DNA of 56,479 nucleotides, from contig NZ_JACEHH010000058.1 in NCBI RefSeq assembly GCF_014154935.1, forward strand, positions 1 through 56,479, read 5' to 3'. Below, piece after piece: positions 8,690 through 16,900 of this stretch. Position 1 is the stretch's first letter. Each line of letters begins with the position of its first letter. Both the position numbers and the translations under genes were made by a program. The stretch is from Stieleria mannarensis. Lineage in GTDB: Bacteria; Planctomycetota; Planctomycetia; Pirellulales; Pirellulaceae. The notes below the pieces were generated by a model that was not told where the DNA came from, ran no database searches, and saw nothing but the letters and a program-made list of their open reading frames with translations.

Positions 8690-9598
8690 ATGGCAGCTCT
8701 GCAAGCTTGTCCTCTGAACGGCCATGATTCGATGGGTGTCGAAGCGATGTCTGCCAAAACATTCCCCACCGTGTTTTCTGCTCCCCAACGTAGGGTCGTT
8801 GCGGAATTGCTGCCCGAACTCGAAGATCGACTGATGCTGGATGCAGTCAATGCTCGAACGGTGCGGTTGACCGCGCAAGAGCTTGAGTTGGTCCGTGATC
8901 TGGCCATGGCGGCTCATCACCACTCCCATCACGGCATGAAACGGAACTCGCTGCGTCACATCGTCGAGGCGATCAGCAAAACCCTGGAATCAGCAAGCGG
9001 GATCGGTTCAATCCCCGCGGCAGAGCGCCTTTATCAACTCAAAATCACACTTCTCGATTCGACACCAGCGATCTGGCGACGGATTCAGACCAGGAATTGT
9101 GCGCTCGACAAGCTCCATGAACGCATTCAAACCGCAATGGGGTGGACCAATTCGCATCTACATCGGTTTAAGATCAACGGCGAAGTTTACGGTGATTCCT
9201 TGCTTCTCGACGACGGATTTACAGACTTCGAGTGCGTGGATTCGACCGTGACAAAGATCAGTGAGATCGTTCCTCATAGCGGCAGTCGGTTTGCATTTCG
9301 CTACGAGTACGATTTTGGAGACAGTTGGCAGCACGAAGTGCTCTTCGAGGGGTGCCTCCGTGCCGAGAAAGGCCTGCGGTATCCGATCTGCGTCGAGGGC
9401 GAGCGGGCCTGCCCACCCGAAGACGTCGGCGGAGTCTGGGGCTACGCTGAATTCCTCGGAGTTCTCGCTGATCCCGAGCACGAAGACCACGACCACTTCA
9501 CGCAGTGGGCCGGCCCCTTTAACGCGGATGAATTCAATCCCAAAAAAGCGACAAAGAAAATGCAACGTGGGTTGCCCAACTGGCGGCGGACCCAGTGA
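8690..9598 (+). CDS. Plasmid pRiA4b ORF-3 family protein
   Basis: About 302 residues. The C-terminal 190 residues match the pRiA4b ORF-3-like fold: LYQLKITLLDSTPAIWRRI, GWTNSHLHRF, FRYEYDFGDSWQHEV, and a Cys/acid segment (CVEGERACPPEDVGG) followed by a Phe/Asn/Lys-rich end. The function of this family is not established, although it is often found near transposons and plasmids. The N-terminal 100 residues form a separate helical region with a His-rich patch (AAHHHSHHG). The start is uncertain: ATG 8690, ATG 8732 and ATG 8747 are all in frame and none has a strong ribosome-binding site. The gene is divergent from the kinase, with a 168-bp gap. Confidence 0.85.
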   Translation: MAALQACPLNGHDSMGVEAMSAKTFPTVFSAPQRRVVAELLPELEDRLMLDAVNARTVRLTAQELELVRDLAMAAHHHSHHGMKRNSLRHIVEAISKTLESASGIGSIPAAERLYQLKITLLDSTPAIWRRIQTRNCALDKLHERIQTAMGWTNSHLHRFKINGEVYGDSLLLDDGFTDFECVDSTVTKISEIVPHSGSRFAFRYEYDFGDSWQHEVLFEGCLRAEKGLRYPICVEGERACPPEDVGGVWGYAEFLGVLADPEHEDHDHFTQWAGPFNADEFNPKKATKKMQRGLPNWRRTQ

Positions 9599-9666
9599 TG
9601 TTGAGTGGCACCGTTCAGTGCTCGTAGATTGCCAGCGGTCGGCGAGCATCTGAGATCAAGGATAGA

Positions 9667-9918
9667 ATGATCGGTGCCGCAAGTGCCGTGACGGGAGGTC
9701 GACCGACAAACGCGGGGAATCATGAAGCGAATTGCCGGTGTTCCGGCGAGATTGCCTTTCTCGTTGTCGTTGGGTTCTGCGGATTCGGCTTCTTGGCGAC
9801 ATTTGAGCCGACCGACAACGTGTCGCAATTCTTCGCGTTTCGAATCGGCTATGCTGTGATCGCCTTGGGCTGCATGGTGCGAGTCGGGCTCTTGATCGCA
9901 ATCGCTGTTTGTAAATGA
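9667..9918 (+). CDS. Small two-helix membrane protein
   Basis: An 83-residue protein with a short Cys-containing N-terminus and two hydrophobic segments (about residues 29-45 and 60-80) separated by a short loop. ATG 9667 is preceded by a well-placed AAGGA site. It lies 22 bp before the next small gene, and spacing suggests it opens a four-gene run ending at 11294. Function unknown. Confidence 0.5.
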   Translation: MIGAASAVTGGRPTNAGNHEANCRCSGEIAFLVVVGFCGFGFLATFEPTDNVSQFFAFRIGYAVIALGCMVRVGLLIAIAVCK

Positions 9919-9939
9919 GTTCATCAAAGGAGATCGCTA

Positions 9940-10122
9940 ATGGACCAGAAGGTCGTCAAGAAGCTCGAACGCGATTTTCAGAAGGCAATCGCTCAAGTCA
10001 TCATGGAGATGGGTTTGAAGCGATTGCCGCTTCTCCCAAGTCACCAGACCATGCACCTGATGGCGAAAGCTGCGGTCACGGTCTACGAAACCGCCGTGGA
10101 GAGTAACCAACGAGACGATTAA
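9940..10122 (+). CDS. Small conserved-looking cytosolic protein
   Basis: A 60-residue, mostly helical and charged protein (MDQKVVKKLERDFQKAIAQV; then KRLPLLPSHQTMHLMAKAA). The start is fixed by an excellent AAGGAGAT site 7 nt before ATG 9940. A competing frame from 9915 has atypical composition and was rejected. It sits between the small membrane protein and a hydrolase in a tight same-strand run. No family name can be given. Confidence 0.6.
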   Translation: MDQKVVKKLERDFQKAIAQVIMEMGLKRLPLLPSHQTMHLMAKAAVTVYETAVESNQRDD

Positions 10123-10191
10123 CCGCGGTGTGCTGACCTGGCTTGGACCGACCGCTTGAGCAGGAGGCCATTTCCCGAGAATCATCCGGTG

Positions 10192-10992
10192 ATGCCTCGT
10201 TTCCGTCTATCCGAACAACAACGGTTTTTTGAAGTGAAGAGCATTCTCGATAACCCCGCGATCAGCGGATGCTACCTCTTTCCACAAGCACGTTGTGTTG
10301 ATGATCCGTTTCGCGTCAAAATCGATCAGATAGAACTGGCCTGCTACAGGAGGATCATTGATGCCGATGCGTTCACAATGATTCACTTCCACGGCAACGG
10401 CGAGGCGGTCGCCGACTACGTCCCCTTCATGGCGGACGTGTTTGCAGATATTGGCCTGAATTCTCTGTTCGTTGAATATCGCGATTACGGTGGCTCGACT
10501 GGCGAGGCCCAGCTCGTTGCGATGCTCGGTGACGGCGAGGCGGCAATGGACGCCGCTGAGGTTGCCCCAGAAATGGCAATCGTCTTCGGACGTTCCATTG
10601 GATCGCTCTACGCCATCGAACTAGCCCATCGCCAGCCGAGCATCGCTGGCCTGATCATCGAGAGCGGCATCGCCGATCCCTTGGAGCGTTTCTTGACCTA
10701 CGCCGACCTGGAGGCGGCGAGGGTGGACGAAGCGGAGGTCGAGGCGGACGTCAAACGCTTCTTCAATCACAAAAAGAAGCTTGCCGGATACACGAACCCG
10801 CTTTTGACGCTGCACTGCGAAAATGACGGCCTGATTGACATCTCCCACGCGGAGCGCAATCACAAATGGGCCGGTTCCCGACAGAAGCAACTTGTTCGAT
10901 TTGCGTATGGGAACCACAACACGATTTTTCGGGCGAACGAGATTGAATACGTCGATGTCGTTGGCCGATTCGTCAGGACACTGCAACGATGA
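10192..10992 (+). CDS. Alpha/beta hydrolase
   Basis: About 266 residues. The motifs are HFHGNGEAVADY (oxyanion loop), a nucleophile elbow GRSIG with Ser135, a late acid in HCENDGLIDI and a catalytic His in YGNHNTI. The fold is closest to the intracellular BAAT/dienelactone-like hydrolases with no export signal. The reading frame extends upstream to TTG 10156, but a GGAGG site lies inside that extension, so ATG 10192 (or GTG 10189) is preferred. The stop overlaps the next ATG as ATGA at 10989, indicating translational coupling to the small membrane protein downstream. Confidence 0.85.
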   Translation: MPRFRLSEQQRFFEVKSILDNPAISGCYLFPQARCVDDPFRVKIDQIELACYRRIIDADAFTMIHFHGNGEAVADYVPFMADVFADIGLNSLFVEYRDYGGSTGEAQLVAMLGDGEAAMDAAEVAPEMAIVFGRSIGSLYAIELAHRQPSIAGLIIESGIADPLERFLTYADLEAARVDEAEVEADVKRFFNHKKKLAGYTNPLLTLHCENDGLIDISHAERNHKWAGSRQKQLVRFAYGNHNTIFRANEIEYVDVVGRFVRTLQR

Positions 10993-11294
10993 ACGGCAAT
11001 TACCGACATGTGCAGCGTGCACCGCTCTGTCTGCTCGTTTACGTGATCGCGGTCATGTTCCTTGGATTGGGTCTGGTTTCGCGCGCCGAGCCGGTCATTC
11101 AGTGGGTTTTCCCTGCCGTTGGACTGCTGATGCTCATCCTCGCCGCCTCATTCCATCATCTCACGGTCGAAGACGAAGGAGACCGACTGTCGATCGGTTT
11201 CGGGCCAATGCCTTTGTTTCGACGATCCACGGCGAGCAGTTGCTTGTCGGACCGATGCCGGCCGGTCGACATTTTGGACTTGCTGACCATGTAA
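10989..11294 (+). CDS. Small membrane protein, probably 3'-damaged
   Basis: A 101-residue product whose first 80 residues look genuine: two hydrophobic helices and then FHHLTVEDEGDRLSIGFGPM. After PLFRR the sequence becomes Ser/Cys-rich and loses resemblance to a folded domain, and an alternative frame reads AGRSTFW at the expected place. This suggests an indel near 11220 and loss of the original C-terminus. The gene is coupled to the hydrolase by an ATGA overlap. Related proteins as I remember them are longer, about 150 residues. Function unknown. Confidence 0.5.
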   Translation: MNGNYRHVQRAPLCLLVYVIAVMFLGLGLVSRAEPVIQWVFPAVGLLMLILAASFHHLTVEDEGDRLSIGFGPMPLFRRSTASSCLSDRCRPVDILDLLTM

Positions 11295-11446
11295 GTTACG
11301 TGAACAGCTGATGCAAATATGCAATTGAGTGGCAAAAAGAAAATTTGCCGTTTGTCGTCTTGGCTGGTTGGCCGAGTCACGTTTGGAAGGGGGGCCGGCC
11401 AATTCGGAGAAGCCGGCTGGCGATGTGAAATCGACTCTCGTGATCG

Positions 11447-11780
11447 GTAGCGGGAAGGAATCGACGAGAGCTTGATCACCGTGTTGTGGAATCGCGACCA
11501 CCGGACGATGCCTTCATGCTCCTCCCGGAACGCCCTGAAAGGGTCGACCGAGGTGATCGATGACGACGCGAGTCTGGGAAAATTCCTTGATCAGCGGCTC
11601 GAACCCACGGGCGTAGCGAGGCTCAAAGTGAAGTTGCATGGCCAGGCCAGCCAAATCAACCGGTGGGCATCGAGAGCGTTCAGCGTTCGTTCAATTTGAT
11701 CAAAGGAACAACATAATCCATCGGTTTTCCCGGCAGCAATGACGTTGGCGTCCAACTCGAGTGACCGGTCCCAGCAGCCA
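11447..11780 (-). pseudogene. Amidohydrolase (amidohydro_2 type) remnant with frameshifts
   Basis: Joining three minus-strand frames gives one continuous amidohydrolase-like sequence. About 11780-11660 reads DQIERTLNALDAHR. About 11660-11530 reads VDLAGLAMQLHFEPRYARGF, EPLIKEFSQTRVVIDHLGRP. About 11530-11447 reads EEHEGIVRWSRFHNT, VIKLSSIP. The VIDHLGRP segment is typical of TIM-barrel lactone hydrolases of the amidohydrolase superfamily. Frame breaks lie near 11660 and 11527, and both ends of the gene are missing. It sits in the same orientation as the OYE gene and an oxidoreductase remnant, which suggests a decayed catabolic operon. Confidence 0.6.
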
Positions 11781-11794
11781 AATTGCCGCGTCCG

Positions 11795-12062
11795 CTATCC
11801 CTTGAGCTGAACGTTCACGTCGTCTTCCTCGAACAAACTATCTGGACGAACGGCCGCCCACTGGATCTCAATGTCATTTTGTCCAACCTCGGTTCGCAGG
11901 TAGTCCGCGGCTTTCTCGTTATCCTGATGAGGCGGCACCAGCAGACAGAGAAGCCCAATCACGCAGCTTTGAGCGAGTGAAATCGGCTCCTCTAGATCGC
12001 GATTGCTGTTTCCCGCTGTGTTCATGAGCACGAACTTCGTTGACTTGTCGGAGACGTTTGCA
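11795..12062 (-). pseudogene. NAD(P)-binding oxidoreductase fragment (NmrA/SDR-like)
   Basis: The minus-strand frame reads TKFVLMNTAGNSNRDLEEPI, then LLVPPHQDNEKAADYLRTEV and IEWVAVRPDS-like residues (here IQWAAVRPDS), which matches the central part of atypical SDR proteins that bind NAD(P). The N-terminal Rossmann glycine motif and the C-terminal third are missing, and the frame ends at 11795 shortly after SLFEEDDV. The upstream side runs directly into the stop of the OYE gene at 12063, where no start codon or ribosome-binding site is seen. This is a truncated remnant, not a working gene. Confidence 0.6.
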
Positions 12063-13190
12063 CTAGGCATGCATGCCATGTGCGAGTTGCCGAGCGAACC
12101 ACGCGTCGGTGTTTTGGATCGATGCACTTGGCGAAATCATCACATTTTCAAATGGGACGACCCGTTCGCCATTGGCAATCCTTCGAGGCCAATTAGGTGT
12201 CGCCAGTGCGGCGCGTCCAAGCGAAATTAGGTCAGCATGCTCGTTTCGGATCACGTCGTCGGCGAGATCCGGATCATGCAATCCGCCGTTGGCGATCACT
12301 GGTAGTCCGGTCATGCCACGAGCCATCGTCGTAAGCGGCTCCCGGTTGTCTGTACTCGACTCGCGGAAACCGCGGCCTTCGCCGGCCACGTGGATATAGC
12401 TCGCTCCGGCCTCAGCGAGTGCTACGAAAATCGTCTCGGCTTCGGACTTTCCGCCCCAGCGGTAGTTGAAATCGTTGACTTTGGCCTCCGAAACGCGGAT
12501 GCCAACCACGAAGTCATCGGGTGATGAATCGCGAACAGCGGCAACGATCTCTGCCGGATACCGAATTCGCGCCGACACCGCACCACCGTACCCGTCATCG
12601 CGGCGATTCGTGTAGTCGGTGATGAACTGGTCAAGCAGATAACCGTTCGCGGCGTGGATTTCGACCCCATGAAATCCGGCGCGTCGTGCGCGTCTTGCCG
12701 CCGCGACAAAGCCCTTGCGAACCTGAGCGAGGTCAGTCGTCGTCATGGCCGAAGGCAACCGATAGGGACCGCTGCCTCCGTATGCCGGCATCATTTCGCC
12801 GAGTGGCGGAACAGCGGACGGCGCAACGACGCGATCTGCTCCTTGCCTTTGCGACAATGCGCCAGCGTGCATCAATTGCATGATGGCCAAGCTCCCATGA
12901 TCGGCGATCGAATTGGCGACCGGCTTCCAGGAGTTGGCTTGCCGCCGATCCGCGATACCGGGCTGGCGGTCGTAGCCCTGGCTGGCATCCTTGTCCGTGT
13001 AGGTTCCCTCCGTGATGACGATCGCAAAGCCACCGCGAGCAAAATCGCGGTAGTAATCTTTCATGCGATCCGTCGCCAGCCCATCGCCGCTGGCGCTCAC
13101 GCGGGTCATCGGAGCGACTGCCAGCCGGTTGCGCAGCCTGCGCCCGAACATTTCGACAGGGGAAAGAACTGGCCTTGATAGGCTCGACAT
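12063..13190 (-). CDS. NADH:flavin oxidoreductase, Old Yellow Enzyme family
   Basis: A 375-residue TIM-barrel flavoprotein. Visible family segments are NRLAVAPMTRVSA (FMN contact), MQLMHAGALSQ, GFHGVEIHAANGYLLDQF (His/Asn substrate-binding pair), DYTNRRDDGYGG, RYPAEIVAAVR, a late LPVIANGG and ISLGRAALATPNWP near the C-terminus (FMN phosphate binding). It should reduce activated C=C bonds using NAD(P)H. ATG 13190 is preferred because the sequence from MSSLSRPVLSP matches the usual start of the fold; an in-frame ATG at 13235 would add 15 unusual residues. Two remnants on the same strand downstream suggest it is the last intact gene of a former operon. Confidence 0.9.
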   Translation of the reverse strand: MSSLSRPVLSPVEMFGRRLRNRLAVAPMTRVSASGDGLATDRMKDYYRDFARGGFAIVITEGTYTDKDASQGYDRQPGIADRRQANSWKPVANSIADHGSLAIMQLMHAGALSQRQGADRVVAPSAVPPLGEMMPAYGGSGPYRLPSAMTTTDLAQVRKGFVAAARRARRAGFHGVEIHAANGYLLDQFITDYTNRRDDGYGGAVSARIRYPAEIVAAVRDSSPDDFVVGIRVSEAKVNDFNYRWGGKSEAETIFVALAEAGASYIHVAGEGRGFRESSTDNREPLTTMARGMTGLPVIANGGLHDPDLADDVIRNEHADLISLGRAALATPNWPRRIANGERVVPFENVMISPSASIQNTDAWFARQLAHGMHA

Positions 13191-13462
13191 ATTACCCGTT
13201 GCTTGCTTGGGATCAGTGGTTGGGATTCTGGACATCGTTCAACTCGACTTCTGAAGGTGGTTCGGTCGGTCAGCGTTGTTCGCCGATCGTTGACATTTCC
13301 CAAACGCACGTTCAATGCCAGTTGAGGCGAACTTTCTTAAGTGACTTTCGCAAAGGGAGTTACGGCCATTCCCTCGGTCACGACCGGCGGCACGACATTT
13401 CGGGGATCACGAAGATCCGTTGCAGAAGTAACGAAATCTCGTCATTCTTGCCACACACCCGA

Positions 13463-13810
13463 TCAGTAACTCTCGCTCACCTGTGTTGGAGTATAGAGAC
13501 CAAGTGCTTGGCGTGTTGGCCACCGGTGAAAGCGGCACTGGAAGAGAACTTCTGGCGCGAGAGGTCCATTATCAGTCGTTTGGTTCGCTGCGGCGGAGAA
13601 GCCGCGGCGAAGGGCGACTTCGTTCGGCGCGGCGGGCGATGCAAACGCAGTCACTTTTGGAGAAGGAGAAGCGAGGTCGTCATTGGCTGAGTCCTTGCTC
13701 TTGAGCCGATACTTTACGTACTCGCTTCGAGGCCTTTTTGGCAACATGGACTCGAAATTGACGATCGAGTAATTGGGAACAGGCCGCCCTGCAAGCAAGG
13801 TGTACATCAT
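13463..13810 (-). CDS. Possible hypothetical protein, doubtful
   Basis: A 115-residue minus-strand frame starting at tandem ATGs. The first 60 residues (SIVNFESMLPKRPRSEYVKY) look protein-like, but no family, ribosome-binding site or membrane segment is visible. It overlaps, on the opposite strand, a relic of a sigma-54 activator. Both cannot be functional, and it may be chance. Confidence 0.2.
   Translation of the reverse strand: MMYTLLAGRPVPNYSIVNFESMLPKRPRSEYVKYRLKSKDSANDDLASPSPKVTAFASPAAPNEVALRRGFSAAANQTTDNGPLAPEVLFQCRFHRWPTRQALGLYTPTQVSESY
13483..13578 (+). pseudogene. Relic of a sigma-54 activator (NtrC-type) Walker A region
   Basis: The plus-strand frame reads VLATGESGTGRELLAREVHY. 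NtrC-family AAA+ activators have GESGTGKELxAxxIH at this point, so the match covers the Walker A motif and the following helix, with the catalytic Lys replaced by Arg. No other part of the AAA+ domain (GAFTGA loop, Walker B) is found around it. It is read as a leftover of a deleted regulator gene. A 16-residue match this specific is unlikely by chance, but the fragment is short. Confidence 0.45.
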
Positions 13811-13939
13811 TCATCTCAAAGGATTTGGTTAAGAAGTACGTAGACGGCCCCCAACTAGTTGCACCGCCACCCTGACTCCTTTAACGTAACCGTCCATCAG
13901 CGGGGATACATGCGTTTCTAAGGCGTGGGAGAGTTTGCG

Positions 13940-16900
13940 ATGCGACGCGGTTTGTTTGGGAACAAGAAGACTCGGAGTCGGCGAAGGAAGGATTTCTCGC
14001 GGCAGATCTGGGGTATGGAGAGCCTGGAAGATCGCCGCATGCTTGCGAGTGATACCGTGCTGCTCGACTTCAACAGCCAGCAGGACGACCTCGGTCAAAG
14101 CCACGGGGACTTGGTGTTCAATGGACCGAAGGGCTTTCAGATCACGTTCACCGACGACGAGTCCAATGGTGCGTCGGGCGGCAACGCGGCCGGCGTGCAT
14201 CTCACCAACGATAACTTCGGCAACATTAAGGTCGGCAGCCAAAACGACTTCGTACTGGGAGCCTTCAACACGACCACGGGGCCAAACAACTATCACACCA
14301 GCGGGATCGTCGCGCAGTTCAGTAAAGGCGTTGATTCCGTGTCGTTCGATGACACGGATGACGACACGACCCTGAAGACTCTCTTTGCTTACGACGCCGA
14401 GGGTACGTTGATCGGACAAACCGCGCCGGACTCGATGACCCGATTCAGTATCGATACGTCGGCGACCGGCGGGCGACGCATTCATTCCATCGAATTTGAT
14501 ACCGATCCGGGAACGGCGGGCGGCAGTTTCGATGGGACGTACTTCACGATCGACAACTTTGAGGTGACCTACCGTTCGGCAGAAACAGGCTTGCCGAGTG
14601 TCGAAGGCGATGGTGTTACGATCGACCTCTACAACGGCATCGGCGGCGGCAGGGCACCGTTACCAAGTGACATCGCCACGCGGACCCCCAGTGGCTCGAC
14701 ACTTAGTCCCTTTATCGATTTCCCGCGCCCCGGTTCCGTCATCAACGTCGGCAATTCCTTCAATTCCTTCTTTTCCAACACAACGACCCCTCCGGATCAG
14801 GTCGCGGGATTATCGGCTCAAAATTTCATTCTGGACATCGATTTCTATCTCGGGATCACCGAGCAGATGGATCTTAACCCGGCGACCGAGGACATCGATA
14901 TCACGATGTCGGTAGGAAGTGACGATGGATTCTATCTGACGTTCGACGACCAATTCATAGGGTCGACCGGTGACCGGGGTTTCAGCTTCTCGGGATTCAG
15001 CTTGAGTGTTCCCGAGGAAGGGCTTTATCCGGTGAATCTGCTATTCGCCGCAAACTCGCGTGGTCAGAGCGGACTTGAGCTTTGGTGGAACACGGCATCG
15101 ACGGGATCACAGTTGATCCCTCAGTCTTCGATGTATGTCGATCCGAATGTCGGCAACCAACAGATTACGTTCGAAGAGTTGCCCAGTGGGACGGCGGTCA
15201 CGGATCAATTTGCTGACAAAGGGATCTTGTTCGAAACATCGGGCGGTCTTGAGGTCACCAATGCATTCCCGACCGACTTCGTCCCAGTGTCTCCCTCGAA
15301 CGTGTTCGGCGCTTCGAACCCCAACCCGGCGGACACCGGAACGGTGTCGTTCACCTTTGTCGTGCCAGGGACGACGACACCCGCCTCGACAGATCTATTC
15401 AGCTTTTACGCGCTCGACGCAGAAGCGATTGGCGTGACGGCAACGGCATACGATCAGACTGGAGCCGTTCTGTTTTCCGACACATTTAACGCAGGGGGCG
15501 CAACACAAGAGTTGGTGACCATCGCCACGCCGGGCATCGCTCGTGTCGACCTCTCACTGGGATCCACGACCGATACTTCCGCGATCGACAATGTTACTTT
15601 CAACACGCCGATACCGCTGCTCGCCGATCTCGCCGCGACCCCTGTTACAGATTCCTTGCTGGCTCAACCGATGCAGCAAGTCACACTGGATTACTCGATC
15701 GAGAATGTGGGTTTCGCGGCGACAACGACCTCTCGCGTTGATGCGGTGTATCTCTCCACTGACACTCAAATTGATCCGGGTGTCGACTTGCTTTTGAGCA
15801 ACTCCGTCGCCAATGACATTGTCAATCCCGGGGAGCAACTCCCCGTGTCGCGCACCGTCCAGCTGACAGGTATCGCACCCGGGGATTATTTCCTGATCGT
15901 CAATGTCAATGACGATCAACGCGTTGCTGAGCCGGATTTCACAGATAACACCGCGGTAATCCCGCTCAGCATCCCGACGTCGGCCCCCGAGGTTGTTTCG
16001 CAAGTACCCTACGGCTCAACGAGCGACGAGGCCTCTCGGATCACGCTGAATCTATCCGAACCGGTTTCGGTTGCCGGAGCAAATGATGCGAACAATTACG
16101 TGCTCACCGATCTCGGTCCGGATCGCCTTCCGGGCGGCGGTGACGATCAAATCATCCCTGTTGCACCGACGTACCTGAATGGAACGGACGTAATCGATCT
16201 CGCCCCCGTGCAGGGTGGTGTCGTTGATTTGGCCAATTGGATCGAACGTGACTATGCCGCCGGTGGAAGTGGCGATTGGCGAATCGAAGGTGGAGGGTCC
16301 AGCGTCAAGCAATACGTCAATGGAAGCCCCACGTTCTTTGTCAGCGACTTCGACTTCATCGATCGTGAATTCACAGGCCGAATCAAGGTGGAGACTTCGG
16401 GCGATGATGACTTCATCGGTGTCGCGTTCGGACTGAGTCTCAACCCGAGCAACAATCGACCGGATAGCTATTATCTTTTGAACTGGAAACAGAGCAACCA
16501 AAGTTCGGCCGAAGAAGGATTTAAACTCCTCAAGATCACGAACTCTTCAACCATTTCAGCGGGCACCGTGAACGACTGGATGTGGAACGGCGAAAACGCC
16601 ACCTCCGGCAGTGCCCGCATTGAAGTGTTGGAGCGGCTCACGAACACGACGGTCGGGTGGGCCGACAACACCGAATATGAATTTCGTTTTCGCTACGAAA
16701 GCAACGGCGACATCGACGTGTCAATCAGACGGAGCAGCGATGGAGCTGTCTTTTGGCAACGATCTTTGAATGACCCGAACGCCTTGGGTGCCGGAAAGAT
16801 CGCCTTCTACAACTACAGCCAATCTTCTGTCCGCTACAGCGGATTGCGTCAATCAGAATTTTTGGAAGAGGGGACCTACCAGCTATTGGTCGCATCCGGG

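Noticed and set aside
8397..8690. Plus-strand frame upstream of the pRiA4b-like gene
   Set aside because: It overlaps the zinc-ribbon start of the kinase antisense and has no domain.
9915..10106. 63-codon frame overlapping the small gene at 9940
   Set aside because: The 9940 frame has the ribosome-binding site at the correct distance and a natural amino-acid composition.
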